Made by a program: the position numbers and the translations under genes
Shown here: piece by piece, positions 52,683-61,280 of the stretch
How positions within the stretch are numbered: the stretch's first letter is position 1
Layout: each line of letters opens with the position of its first letter
The notes under the pieces: generated by a model
What the model saw: only the letters and a program-made list of their open reading frames with translations
What the model was told of the DNA's origin: nothing
Databases searched by the model: none
Assembly: GCF_036421915.1 (NCBI RefSeq)
Contig: NZ_JAZGOM010000005.1
Reading direction: 5' to 3' (one strand)
Origin: Georgenia_A wangjunii
GTDB taxonomy: Bacteria > Actinomycetota > Actinomycetes > Actinomycetales > Actinomycetaceae
DNA length: 64,000 nt

Positions 52683-53264
52683 TCAGCCCTTCGCGGCCTT
52701 CGCCGCGGCCTTGGCCGCCTTCTTCGTCGCGCGGACGCGGTGGAGGGAGTCCTCGTCGATGACGTCGGCGATCGAGCGGTGTGCGCCCTCCTCGCCGTAG
52801 GCGCCGGCGGCCTCCCGCCAGCCGTTCGCCGTCAGGCCGAGCTGCTTGCCCAGCAGCGCGAGGAAGATCCGGGCCTTCTGGTCCCCGAACCCGGGCAACG
52901 CCTTGAGCCGGGCGAGGACCTCACGGCCGTCCGGGTCCCCGGAGGTCCACAGCGCCTCGGCGTCGCCGTCGTACTCCGCGACGAGCACGGCGCACAGCGC
53001 CTGGATGCGCTTCGCCATCGACCCGGGGAAACGGTGGACCGCCGGAGGCGTCGCGCACACGCGCTCGAACTCGTCCGGGTCCTGGCGGGCGATGGCCGCC
53101 GGGTCGAGGCCACCGAGCCGGTCGACGAGCTTGTACGGCCCGGCGAACGCCGTCTCCATGGGGACCTGCTGGTCGAGGAGCATGCCGATGAGCAGCGCGA
53201 GCGGGACGGTCGAGAGCAGCTCGTCGGCCTCGGGGTCACCGGTGAGGTGCAGCGGGCGGTCCAT
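52683..53264 (-). CDS. HhH-GPD-type base excision repair protein
   Basis: A 193-residue DNA glycosylase-like protein. It starts MDRPLHLTGDPEADELLSTV and has the helix-hairpin-helix LKALPGFGDQKARIFLALLG followed by KQLGLTANGWREAAGAYG; a basic KKAAKAAAKAAKG tail may bind DNA. In the HhH-GPD group this is a short actinobacterial form lacking the Fe-S cysteines. The ATG at 53264 is used because residues before it are outside the family. The damage it removes is unknown. Confidence 0.87.
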   Translation of the reverse strand: MDRPLHLTGDPEADELLSTVPLALLIGMLLDQQVPMETAFAGPYKLVDRLGGLDPAAIARQDPDEFERVCATPPAVHRFPGSMAKRIQALCAVLVAEYDGDAEALWTSGDPDGREVLARLKALPGFGDQKARIFLALLGKQLGLTANGWREAAGAYGEEGAHRSIADVIDEDSLHRVRATKKAAKAAAKAAKG

Positions 53265-53383
53265 GCCCCGATACTGCCAGCGATCCCACAAGGGCGGGAG
53301 TAGGGAGCGGCAGCGAAGGGGGGCCCGCGAGCCGGCCCGCCCCGGATTCGGGCGGCGCGCCTCCGCGTCGCTAGGGTCGAGGC

Positions 53384-54082
53384 GTGAGCGTCGACCTCTC
53401 GGACCGCATCGCCGTCGCGCGGCGCCGCGTCGCCGACGCCGCAGGCGTCGTCGGGCGCGACCCGGGCGAGATCGAGCTCCTCCTCGCGGTCAAGACCCAG
53501 CCGGTCGAGGTCGTCCGGGCGGCGATCGCGGCGGGCGCCACGCTGCTCGGGCACAACCGCGCCCAGGAGCTCACCGCCGTCGAGCCGGGACTCGCCGACC
53601 TCCCGCACGCGACCCACTTCATCGGCCACCTCCAGTCGAACAAGGTCGCCAAGGTCGTCCCGCTCGTCGCCTGCGTCCAGAGCATCGACACACCGGCGAC
53701 GGCCGCGCGGCTCGACCGCGCCGCCTCCGCGGCGGAGCGCGTGCTCGACGTCTTCGTCCAGGTCAACACCTCCGGCGAGGAGACGAAGGCGGGCGCAGCC
53801 CCGGCCCACGCCGTCGAGCTCGCGGAGGCGGTCGGGCGGCTCGGCCACCTGCGCCTGCGGGGCCTCATGACGATCGGCGCGAACCACCCGGACACCGACG
53901 TCGTCCGCGCGTCCTACGAGCGGCTCGCCGCCCTGCGCGACGACGTCCTCGGCAGCCGCGCGCCGGGGACCGCGGAGGCCCACGAGCTGTCCATGGGGAT
54001 GAGCCGCGACGCCGAGATCGCGATCGCCGCCGGCGCCACGATGGTCCGCCTCGGCACGTCCGTGTTCGGGGAGCGCGGGTGA
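53384..54082 (+). CDS. YggS family PLP homeostasis protein
   Basis: A 232-residue PLP-binding protein of the alanine racemase fold. The PLP lysine is in LLAVKTQPVEVV, with HFIGHLQSNKVAKV, VFVQVNTSGEETKAG, GLMTIGAN and SMGMSRDAEIAIAAGATMVR. These proteins buffer free PLP; no racemase activity is expected. The GTG at 53384 fits the family N terminus. In many actinobacteria this gene sits by ftsZ; here it is isolated. Confidence 0.94.
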   Translation: MSVDLSDRIAVARRRVADAAGVVGRDPGEIELLLAVKTQPVEVVRAAIAAGATLLGHNRAQELTAVEPGLADLPHATHFIGHLQSNKVAKVVPLVACVQSIDTPATAARLDRAASAAERVLDVFVQVNTSGEETKAGAAPAHAVELAEAVGRLGHLRLRGLMTIGANHPDTDVVRASYERLAALRDDVLGSRAPGTAEAHELSMGMSRDAEIAIAAGATMVRLGTSVFGERG

Positions 54083-54107
54083 CCGCGCACGACGCCCGCC
54101 CGGGCGG

Positions 54108-54218
54108 TCAGTCCCGCACGGGGCGGCGACGCAGGAAGGCGCCCATCGCCGCCAGCGCGGCGGCGTAGGGCTGCAGGGGCAGGCCTGCGATGAATGATCC
54201 GGGCATGTGGCCGTGCAC
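54108..54218 (-). CDS. Candidate small protein (36 residues)
   Basis: GTG at 54218 is preceded by GAGGAG nine bases away. It encodes MHGHMPGSFIAGLPLQPYAA followed by ALAAMGAFLRRRPVRD: one hydrophobic helix and a basic end. Third positions are mostly G/C. It lies in a 380-base gap between YggS and the lipoate ligase gene. Support is weak and no family is recognised. The rest of the gap (54219-54464) has an AT-richer pocket with AAGCGCTT and CTCACGATGTGAG palindromes. Confidence 0.3.
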   Translation of the reverse strand: MHGHMPGSFIAGLPLQPYAAALAAMGAFLRRRPVRD

Positions 54219-54464
54219 GTGGATTCGCTCCTCGATGATGGGCAGACGCAGCGACGGAGGTGCTGCTGCGTCCGAATGACGTTAAAAAGCGCTTCCCGGG
54301 GAACGCGGAGAAATCTCACGATGTGAGTGCTTCGACGTCCACCTCAGGGCAAGCGCTCGCGCCCTGCCGGGAGCGCTGGTCGGTGCCTGTGAGGCGATCC
54401 ACACACGGGGTGTGCGCTGCCCGGACCGTCGCGGCGGCCGTCGCCTCCGCGCGAGGCCGAGGCG

Positions 54465-55514
54465 TCAGGGGACGCGGTACGTCCACGCGTCGGAGAGGAA
54501 CTTCGTCTCGACGAGCTCCCGGGCCCGAGCGAGCTCGGCGTCGGTGTAGGCGGACTCGCGGGTGGCGTAGCGGCCCCGGAAGTGGTCGAGGAACGCGTCG
54601 ATGATCGCCTCACGGGCCATCCCGGTCTGCGACCGCATGGGGTCGACCCGCTTGTTCGCGCTCTTCGTCCCCTTGTCCGACATCTTCTCGCGCCCGATCC
54701 GCAGGACCTCGAGCATCTTGTCCGCGTCGATGTCGTAGCTCATCGTCACGTGGTGGAGGACGACGCCGGAGGCGAACCGCTTCTGCGCCGCCCCGCCGAT
54801 CTTCCCCTTGTCCGAGGCGATGTCGTTGAGCGGGACGTACCGCGCGCGGACGCCCACCTCCGCGAGCGCCCCGAGGACCCAGTCGTCGAGGTAGGCGTAG
54901 GAGCGCTCGAAGCTGAGCCCCTCGACGAGCGAGCCCGGGACGACGAGCGAGTACGTGATGCAGTTGCCCGGCTCCATGAACATCGCCCCGCCTCCGGAGA
55001 CCCGGCGCACGACCGACATGCCGTGACGGCGCAGCCCCTCGAGGTCCACCTCGTTGCGCACCGACTGGAACGAGCCGATGACGACCAGCGGCGCGTCCCA
55101 CTCCCAGATCCGCAGGGTCGGCCCCCGCCGCCCGGCCGCCACCTCGTGCGGGAGGACCTCGTCGAGCGCGACGTTGAGGGCAGGGTGGACGGGACCGCCG
55201 TGGATGACGTCGAAGGTGTGGTCCTCCCAGCTCGTCGCCCGCCCGAGCGCGCGGCGCACGGCGATGCCGACCGCCTCGGTGGTGAAGCCGACGAGCCGGA
55301 CGTCGGGCGCGAGCGCGGTGTCGATCGCGCGCGCGAGCTCAGCCACGCCGGCCTCCTGCGGCATGCCGGTGAGCGCACGGTTGATGTCCGCGAGCGCGTC
55401 GTCGGGCTCGAGGAAGAAGTCACCGGAGACCGAGACCCCGGTGAGCCGTCCGTCGTCGACCTCGACGTCGACTGCTACGAGCTTGCCCCCGGGAACCTTG
55501 TACTCACCGCGCAT
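54465..55514 (-). CDS. Lipoate--protein ligase family protein (LplA-like)
   Basis: A 349-residue enzyme. Unlike E. coli LplA, an accessory domain comes first (MRGEYKVPGGKLVAVDVEVD ... PDDALADINRALTG), followed by the biotin/lipoate ligase catalytic domain: RIWEWDAPLVVIGSFQS, RRVSGGGAMFMEPGNCI and the lysine motif SDKGKIGGAAQKRF. It would attach lipoate or octanoate to E2 or GcvH proteins. The ATG at 55514 is used. It is downstream of cimA on the same strand. Confidence 0.9.
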   Translation of the reverse strand: MRGEYKVPGGKLVAVDVEVDDGRLTGVSVSGDFFLEPDDALADINRALTGMPQEAGVAELARAIDTALAPDVRLVGFTTEAVGIAVRRALGRATSWEDHTFDVIHGGPVHPALNVALDEVLPHEVAAGRRGPTLRIWEWDAPLVVIGSFQSVRNEVDLEGLRRHGMSVVRRVSGGGAMFMEPGNCITYSLVVPGSLVEGLSFERSYAYLDDWVLGALAEVGVRARYVPLNDIASDKGKIGGAAQKRFASGVVLHHVTMSYDIDADKMLEVLRIGREKMSDKGTKSANKRVDPMRSQTGMAREAIIDAFLDHFRGRYATRESAYTDAELARARELVETKFLSDAWTYRVP

Positions 55515-55564
55515 CCCGCCACCCTACGGCGACGGCGGGCGCCGCCGTCGCCGCAGGGAGCGCC

Positions 55565-57199
55565 TCAGCGCGGGACGACGTCGTGGTGGAGCAGGCCGTA
55601 GACGACGGAGTCGACGAGGGCCTCCCAGCTCGCCTCGATGATGTCGGGGCCGACGCCCACCGTGCTCCACGTGCGCACGCCGTCGGAGGTCTCGATGAGG
55701 ACGCGCGTCGTCGCGTCGGTGCCGGACATCGTGTCGAGGATGCGCACCTTGAAGTCGACGAGCTCGAACTCCTCGAGCTCGGGGTAGACGTCGATGAGCG
55801 CCTCGCGCAGGGCGTGGTCGAGGGCGTTGACGGGGCCGTTGCCCTCCCCGGTGCGCACGACCCGCCCGCGACCGGTGTGAAGCTTGACGGTGGCCTCGGC
55901 CAGCGTGAGCGTCGGGTTGCCCGGGACACTCTGGACGCTGGCCCGCCAGCTCTCGACCTGGAAGTAGGTCGGGCGGGCGCCGTCGAGCTCCTCGCGGAGC
56001 ATGAGCTCGAACGAGGCGTCCGCGGCGTCGAACGTGTACCCCTGGGCCTCGGCGTCCTTGACGCGGTCCGTCACCCGGGAGAGGACGTCGGAACGGCCCG
56101 TGAGGTCGATCCCGAGCTCGCGGCCCTTGAGCTCGATGCTCGCCCGCCCGGCCATGTCCGAGACGAGCATGCGCATGTCGTTGCCGACGGCGATCGGGTC
56201 GACGTGCTGGTAGAGGTCCGGGTCGATCCGGATCGCGCTCGCGTGGAGCCCCGCCTTGTGGGCGAACGCGCTCGTGCCGACGTAGGGCTGGCGGCCGTAC
56301 GGGCTGATGTTCGTGATCTCGCTGATCGCGTGGGAGAGCCGGCTCGACTCGCGCAGGCCCGCGCCGGCGAGCATGGGGACGCCGAGCTTGAGCTCGAGGT
56401 TGGCGACGACGGTGACGAGGTCCGCGTTGCCCGTGCGCTCGCCGTACCCGTTGACCGTGCCCTGGACGTGCGTGGCGCCGGCGGCGACGGCGGCGAGGGT
56501 GTTGGCGACGGCGCAACCGGTGTCGTTGTGGGCGTGGATGCCCAGCGCACCGTCCACCTCGGCGCGCACGGCCGTGACGATCTCGCCGACCCAGTGCGGG
56601 AGCATGCCGCCGTTCGTGTCGCACAGGACCGCGACGCTTGCGCCGGCCTCGAGCGCGGTGCGGATCGCGGCCGTCGCGTAGGCGGGGTCGAAGCGGTAGC
56701 CGTCGAAGAAGTGCTCCGCGTCGAGGATGACCTCGCGGTCCGCGGCGCGCAGGTAGCGCACCGTGTCCCCGATCATGCGCAGGTTCTCCGCGCCGTCGGT
56801 GCGCAGCGCCCGCTCGACGTGGCGGATGTCGCTCTTGGCGACGAGCGTGATGACGGGCGCGCCGGAGTCGACGAGGGCGCGCACCTGCGGGTCGTCGTGC
56901 GGCGCCGTGCCGGCCTTGCACGTGGACCCGAACGCAGCGAGGCGGGCGTGGGTGAGGTCGAGCTCCTTGGCGGCGCGCGCGAAGAACTCGGTGTCCTTGG
57001 GGATCGCCCCCGGCCAGCCACCCTCGATGTAGCCGACGCCCAGCTCGTCGAGGAGCGGGGCGATGGCGAGCTTGTCCGAGACCGAGAGGTTCATGCCCTC
57101 CTGCTGGGCGCCGTCGCGCAGCGTCGTGTCGTAGACCTCGATCGTCGGGACGGCGCTGCGGGCAGCGGCGTCGCTGGAGGCGGTGCTCGTCGTGCTCAT
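55565..57199 (-). CDS. cimA: (R)-citramalate synthase
   Basis: CimA condenses pyruvate and acetyl-CoA to citramalate, giving 2-oxobutyrate for isoleucine synthesis without threonine. The 544-residue protein has the HMGL/LeuA-type motifs YDTTLRDGAQQEGMNLSVSD and GIHAHNDTGCAVANTLAAV, the mid-domain RQPYVGTSAFAHKAGLHASA and a C-terminal LeuA-type regulatory domain. Length and the GAQQEG variant separate it from LeuA. The ATG at 57199 has AGGAG upstream. A leader ORF and terminator precede it, implying attenuation. Confidence 0.93.
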   Translation of the reverse strand: MSTTSTASSDAAARSAVPTIEVYDTTLRDGAQQEGMNLSVSDKLAIAPLLDELGVGYIEGGWPGAIPKDTEFFARAAKELDLTHARLAAFGSTCKAGTAPHDDPQVRALVDSGAPVITLVAKSDIRHVERALRTDGAENLRMIGDTVRYLRAADREVILDAEHFFDGYRFDPAYATAAIRTALEAGASVAVLCDTNGGMLPHWVGEIVTAVRAEVDGALGIHAHNDTGCAVANTLAAVAAGATHVQGTVNGYGERTGNADLVTVVANLELKLGVPMLAGAGLRESSRLSHAISEITNISPYGRQPYVGTSAFAHKAGLHASAIRIDPDLYQHVDPIAVGNDMRMLVSDMAGRASIELKGRELGIDLTGRSDVLSRVTDRVKDAEAQGYTFDAADASFELMLREELDGARPTYFQVESWRASVQSVPGNPTLTLAEATVKLHTGRGRVVRTGEGNGPVNALDHALREALIDVYPELEEFELVDFKVRILDTMSGTDATTRVLIETSDGVRTWSTVGVGPDIIEASWEALVDSVVYGLLHHDVVPR

Positions 57200-57315
57200 G
57201 GTTCTCACTCCTGTGTGCCGGCATGTGCGCCGCCCTGCTCACCGGCGGGGGTGGTGCCGGTATCGGTACCGGGCTCCCACCCGGCGTGCTGCCGGTGGCG
57301 GTCGGCCCCGGCAAC

Positions 57316-57341
57316 AAAAAAACCCCCCGAGGTACGGGAGG
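57316..57341 (-). terminator. Attenuator terminator in the cimA leader
   Basis: On the minus strand CCTCCCG pairs with CGGGGGG (loop TACCT; one T-G pair), followed by seven T residues (57322-57316). It lies between the leader ORF and cimA, so transcription must read through it to express cimA. Confidence 0.85.
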
Positions 57342-57371
57342 TCTGCGCACAGGGCGGATGTGCCCGGTGCG

Positions 57372-57401
57372 CTAGCCGATAATGAGCCGGAACTGCGTCA
57401 C
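57372..57401 (-). CDS. cimA leader peptide (MTQFRLIIG)
   Basis: A 9-codon ORF starting GTG at 57401: M-T-Q-F-R-L-I-I-G, with consecutive CTC ATT ATC (Leu-Ile-Ile) codons just before the last sense codon. CATGAT (57408-57413) ends six bases upstream, the same -10-to-start spacing seen for the leaderless IclR and TetR genes, so it may be translated leaderless; an in-frame ATG at 57419 would lengthen it to 15 residues. Ribosome stalling at these codons would favour antitermination. Confidence 0.6.
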   Translation of the reverse strand: MTQFRLIIG

Positions 57402-57448
57402 GCGGACATCATGCCACATGCGCCGCGGCGTCGGGCCCGTCCGCCACG

Positions 57449-57475
57449 CCCACCGCGGCGAGGCGCCGCGGTGGG
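57449..57475 (-). terminator. Terminator after ilvE
   Basis: CCCACCGCGGCG (57449-57460) and CGCCGCGGTGGG (57464-57475) are exact inverted arms with a 3-base loop, about 75 bases after the ilvE stop and upstream of the cimA leader. It separates the two transcripts. Confidence 0.75.
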
Positions 57476-57548
57476 TGGTCGGCGCCCCCGGGCCACCGCT
57501 GCGCGCCCGTGCCGCGCGGGCACCGGTGGAAGCACCCGCGGGCCCTGC

Positions 57549-58673
57549 TCAGACGAGCCGGTGCATCCAGCCGTGCGGGTCCTCGGCGCGGCCGAACTGG
57601 ATGTCGGTGAGGCGCCGGAAGAGCCCCTCCGTCGTCGGGCCGGGCTCGCCGCCCGCGACGGTGACGTCGAAGCCCTCACCGGCGAGCCGGCCGATGGGCG
57701 TGACGACGGCGGCGGTGCCGCAGGCGAAGATCTCGGTGACGGAGCCGTCCTGCACGCCCGCGACGATCTCGGCGAGCGGGATGGCCGTCTCGCGCACGTC
57801 GCGCCCCTCCTCGCGCAGGAGCGCGAGGATCGAGGAGCGGGTGACGCCCTCGAGGATCGAGCCGGTCAGCTCCGGCGTCCGGACGCTGCCGTCCGCCCCG
57901 ACGACGAAGACGTTCATCCCGCCGAGCTCCTCGATGTTCGTCTCCGTCGCGGCGTCGAGGAAGCACACCTGCTCGCACCCCTGCTCGTGCGCGCGCTGCT
58001 GCGGCAGGAGGCTGGCCGCGTAGTTCCCGCCGAACTTCGCGGCACCCGTCCCGCCGGGACCGGCGCGGTGGTAGTCCTCGGCGACCCAGATCGAGACGGG
58101 GTGGAAGCCGTTCGTGAAGTACGGGCCCACGGGCGAGGCGATGAGGATGTACTCGAACATCCGCGCCGGGCGCACACCGAGGAACGGCTCGGTCGCCACC
58201 ATGAACGGGCGCAGGTAGAGGCTCGCCCCGTCGCTCGCCGGCACCCACTCGAGGTCGGTCTCGACGAGCGCCTCGAGCGAGCCGAGGAAGTCGACCTCGG
58301 GCAGCTCGGGCATGGCAAGCCGGCGCGCCGACCGTGCGAACCGGCGCGCGTTCGCCTCGGGACGGAACGACCACACCGAGCCGTCGGCGTGCCGGTAGGC
58401 CTTGAGCCCCTCGAAGATCTCCTGCGCGTAGTGGAGGACGGCGGCTGCCGGCGAGAGCTGGAGCGGGCCGTAGGCCTCGACCCGGTGCCCGTGCCAACCC
58501 TGCTCCGGCGTCCACGTCGCCCGCGCCATGTGGTCCGTGAACTCGACGCCGAAGCGGAGGTTGGCGAGCGCCGCGGCCCGCGCCTCGGGCGTGCGGGGGC
58601 TCGAGCTGGGGACGACGAGGAAGGGCGTCGCCTCGGTGCTCGCCGGAGCGGTGGACGGGGTCGCGTTGCTCAT
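57549..58673 (-). CDS. ilvE: Branched-chain amino acid aminotransferase
   Basis: IlvE transaminates the 2-oxo acids in the last step of Ile, Val and Leu synthesis. The 374-residue class IV PLP enzyme has the catalytic lysine in AAKFGGNYAASLLPQ, the preceding conserved Arg-rich region, and LDAATETNIEELGGMNVFVV with TGSILEGVTRSSIL. The ATG at 58673 (MSNATPSTAPASTEA) has GGAGG upstream. It lies between leuB and cimA on the same strand. Confidence 0.95.
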   Translation of the reverse strand: MSNATPSTAPASTEATPFLVVPSSSPRTPEARAAALANLRFGVEFTDHMARATWTPEQGWHGHRVEAYGPLQLSPAAAVLHYAQEIFEGLKAYRHADGSVWSFRPEANARRFARSARRLAMPELPEVDFLGSLEALVETDLEWVPASDGASLYLRPFMVATEPFLGVRPARMFEYILIASPVGPYFTNGFHPVSIWVAEDYHRAGPGGTGAAKFGGNYAASLLPQQRAHEQGCEQVCFLDAATETNIEELGGMNVFVVGADGSVRTPELTGSILEGVTRSSILALLREEGRDVRETAIPLAEIVAGVQDGSVTEIFACGTAAVVTPIGRLAGEGFDVTVAGGEPGPTTEGLFRRLTDIQFGRAEDPHGWMHRLV

Positions 58674-58748
58674 GGTGCCTCCACTGGCAAAGGGTGCTGA
58701 GGACGACGGTAGCGCCACGGCCGCCGTCGTCGGGCCGGCTCGGCCTGC

Positions 58749-59792
58749 TCAGCGGGAAACGGCCGCGGCCAGCGCGTCACCGATCTCGCTCGTGCTCCGC
58801 ACGGAGTCGCCGCGGGCGGCGATGTCGGCCGCGACGGCGGCCTCGATCCGGCGGGCGGCCTCGCCCAGCCCCACGTGCTCGAGCATGAGGGCCACCGACA
58901 GCACGGCGGCCGTCGGGTCCGCCTTGCCCTGGCCCGCGATGTCCGGGGCGGAGCCGTGAACCGGCTCGAACATGCTCGGCGTGGTGCGGTCGGGATTGAT
59001 GTTCCCCGACGCGGCGAGGCCGATACCGCCGGTGATGGCGGCGGCGAGGTCGGTGACGATGTCACCGAAGAGGTTGTCGGTGACGATGACGTCGAAGCGC
59101 GACGGGTTCGTCACGAGGTAGATCATCGCGGCGTCGACGTGGATGTAGTCCACCGTGACGTCGGGGAACTCCGCACCGACCGCGTCGACGGTCCGACGCC
59201 ACAGGTGCCCGGCGTGGACGAGGACGTTGTGCTTGTGGACGAGCGTGAGCTTCTTGCGCGGGCGGGCCGCCGCGCGGGCGAAGGCGTCACGCACGACGCG
59301 CTCGACTCCGAAGCCCGTGTTGACGCTCACCTCGTTGGCGACCTCGTGCGGCGTGCCGACGCGGATCGCGCCGCCGTTGCCGACGTACGGGCCCTCGGTG
59401 CCCTCCCGGACGACGACGAAGTCGACCTCGCCCGGCGCTGCGAGCGGGCTCTTGACGCCGGGGTAGAGCGTGGACGGGCGCAGGTTGACGTAGTGGTCGA
59501 GCGCGAAGCGGAGCTTGAGGAGCAGCCCGCGCTCGAGGACGCCGCTGGGCACGCCCGGGTCGCCCACGGCACCGAGCAGGATGACGTCGTGCTCGGCGAT
59601 GGCCGAGAGGTCGGCGTCCGTGAGGGTCTCCCCCGTCCGGTGCCAACGGGCGGCGCCGAGGTCGAAGGGCGTCGTCGTCACAGCGACGTCCTCGCCCGCA
59701 AGGACTGCGTCGAGGACCTTGAGGCCCTCGGCGGTCACCTCCGGACCGATGCCGTCCCCTGCCACCACTGCCACACTGATGCTGCGAGTCAT
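58749..59792 (-). CDS. leuB: 3-isopropylmalate dehydrogenase
   Basis: LeuB oxidatively decarboxylates 3-isopropylmalate to 2-oxoisocaproate. The 347-residue protein starts MTRSISVAVVAGDGIGPEVT and has the substrate-binding EGTEGPYVGNGG and the NAD/metal motif VVTDNLFGDIVTDLAAAI, then MFEPVHGSAPDIAGQGKADP. The start used matches the family; the in-frame upstream part does not. It precedes ilvE by 75 bases. Confidence 0.96.
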   Translation of the reverse strand: MTRSISVAVVAGDGIGPEVTAEGLKVLDAVLAGEDVAVTTTPFDLGAARWHRTGETLTDADLSAIAEHDVILLGAVGDPGVPSGVLERGLLLKLRFALDHYVNLRPSTLYPGVKSPLAAPGEVDFVVVREGTEGPYVGNGGAIRVGTPHEVANEVSVNTGFGVERVVRDAFARAAARPRKKLTLVHKHNVLVHAGHLWRRTVDAVGAEFPDVTVDYIHVDAAMIYLVTNPSRFDVIVTDNLFGDIVTDLAAAITGGIGLAASGNINPDRTTPSMFEPVHGSAPDIAGQGKADPTAAVLSVALMLEHVGLGEAARRIEAAVAADIAARGDSVRSTSEIGDALAAAVSR

Positions 59793-59861
59793 GCCGGGGA
59801 TCGTAACCCCGCGTCCCACCAGACGGGATGGCGGTCTCACCTTTCGGTCGGTGGAGCGCCG

Positions 59862-60515
59862 CTACTCCGCTCCGCCGGCCGAGGAGGTCTCCGTGCCGTC
59901 GCCCGCCACCGGCCCCCCGGCGCGGTTCACGCGCGGGTAGAGGAGCGTGAACCGCTCGAGGACGACCGGCATGTCCGGCGTGACCTCGTGCTCCGCGCGG
60001 TGCTCACGGAAGTACGCCTCGTGCGCACGGCGCCAGGTCTCGAGCGAGCCGTCGCCCTCCCCCTCAGCGGCGGCGTGCTCCTCCCCGACCTCGCCGAACG
60101 GCACGACCTCGACCGCCGTCGTCGAGATGAGCGCCTGCGGCCGGCCCTGGCCGTCGAGGATGATCGAGAGGTCGCCGAGGGCGGGCAGCGGGACGTCCTC
60201 GGCGTCGTACTCCCACCGGGCGGACGTCGTCGCGGTCTTCTGCCCGGCCAGGACGAGCGCGAGGAGATCGTCGGCCTCCTCCGGCGTGCCGCCGAAGGCC
60301 CAGGCCGGCGGGACGACGTTGCTCAGCGGCGCCTGGCCGACGACGACGTCGAGCCGGTTCATGCCGGTCCGCTTGCGCGCGACGGCCCAGTAGGCCTCGA
60401 TCGCCGCGTCCTGGTCGGCGTCCGTCTCGACGTCGGCCGCGGGGCCGGCACCCGGTCCTGGCGCAGGCGTGCCGTCGAAGTCGTCCGGGCCGGGCTGTGC
60501 CGCGTCGTTGTCCAT
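59862..60515 (-). CDS. ASCH domain protein
   Basis: A 217-residue protein. After an Asp/Pro-rich N terminus (about 40 residues) comes an ASCH domain: AFGGTPEEADDLLALVLAGQ, KTATTSARWEYDAED, LGDLSIILDGQGRPQALIST, then VVPFGEVGEEHAA and a WRRAHEAYF segment. ASCH proteins bind RNA or modified nucleosides, and some hydrolyse N4-acetylcytidine; the role here is unknown. The ATG at 60515 is used. It is upstream of leuB. Confidence 0.85.
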   Translation of the reverse strand: MDNDAAQPGPDDFDGTPAPGPGAGPAADVETDADQDAAIEAYWAVARKRTGMNRLDVVVGQAPLSNVVPPAWAFGGTPEEADDLLALVLAGQKTATTSARWEYDAEDVPLPALGDLSIILDGQGRPQALISTTAVEVVPFGEVGEEHAAAEGEGDGSLETWRRAHEAYFREHRAEHEVTPDMPVVLERFTLLYPRVNRAGGPVAGDGTETSSAGGAE

Positions 60516-60610
60516 GCCCGGAGTCTGCCAGGTGCGGGACCGCCACTGCCGCTCGCGGCCTCCGCTCACTACGCTCGAGGCATCGACGTCACCCGCACCG
60601 AAGGAGCGCC

Positions 60611-61198
60611 ATGAGCACCCTGCCACCACCCCCGCCTCCCAGCGGGCACGAGCCTCCCCCCGGAGGCTACGGATCGACGCCGGGCGGCTACCCGTCCGCG
60701 GGCGACCACGGCACCGGGGGTCCGGCCGGCCCGGGCGGGTACGACCAGGCCGGCGGGTATCAGCCGCCCGGCGGCTACCAGCAGTCCGGCGGGTACGGCC
60801 AGACCGGTGGGTCCCGCCCACCGAGCGGCTACCGGCCGCCCGCCGGCGCCGACGACCGCGCCATCGCCGTCCTCGCCCACCTGTCCCCGCTCATCGCCAT
60901 GGTGCTGAGCGCGGGCTGGCTGAGCTTCGTCGGGCCCCTGCTCGTCTGGGTGCTCATGCGTCAGCGCGGGGAGCTCGTCCGCAACGCCGCGGCGAGCGCC
61001 TTCAACTTCAACATCACCGTGTGGCTCGCGACCATCGCCGGATGGATCTGCCTCTTCACGATCATCCTCATCCCGCTCGCGATCGTCCTGTGGATCGGGG
61101 CCTTCGTCCTCCAGGTCGTCTTCTCCGTCATCGGCGCGGTGCGGGCCAACCGCGGCGAGGTCTACCGCTACCCCATGCAGATCGCCATCCTGACCTGA
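60611..61198 (+). CDS. DUF4870 membrane protein with Gly/Pro/Tyr-rich N terminus
   Basis: A 195-residue protein. The first about 80 residues are a disordered, repetitive tract of GGY/PPGGY units (e.g. QAGGYQPPGGYQQSGGYGQT). The C-terminal part is DUF4870: DRAIAVLAHLSPLIAMVLSA, FVGPLLVWVLMRQRGELVRN, then AFNFNITVWL and two more membrane segments. AAGGAG precedes the ATG. The function is unknown; it is monocistronic and convergent with ilvC. Confidence 0.9.
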   Translation: MSTLPPPPPPSGHEPPPGGYGSTPGGYPSAGDHGTGGPAGPGGYDQAGGYQPPGGYQQSGGYGQTGGSRPPSGYRPPAGADDRAIAVLAHLSPLIAMVLSAGWLSFVGPLLVWVLMRQRGELVRNAAASAFNFNITVWLATIAGWICLFTIILIPLAIVLWIGAFVLQVVFSVIGAVRANRGEVYRYPMQIAILT

Positions 61199-61218
61199 CG
61201 GCCCCTGCCGCCGGACAG

Positions 61219-61259
61219 ACGACGACGCCGCCCCACGAGAAGCGGGGCGGCGTCGTCGT
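61219..61259. terminator. Bidirectional terminator between the DUF4870 gene and ilvC
   Basis: ACGACGACGCCGCCCC (61219-61234) and GGGGCGGCGTCGTCGT (61244-61259) are exact 16-base inverted arms with a 9-base loop, between two convergent genes. Confidence 0.8.
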
Positions 61260-61280
61260 ACCTGCAGGCGTGCAGCGGGA

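Noticed and set aside
55583..57382. A 599-codon plus-strand frame opposite cimA
   Set aside because: It is a shadow; cimA has catalytic motifs and a leader on the minus strand.
57372..57419. T-box riboswitch in front of cimA
   Set aside because: No stem I or specifier loop is visible; the short Leu-Ile-Ile ORF plus terminator better fits ribosome-mediated attenuation.
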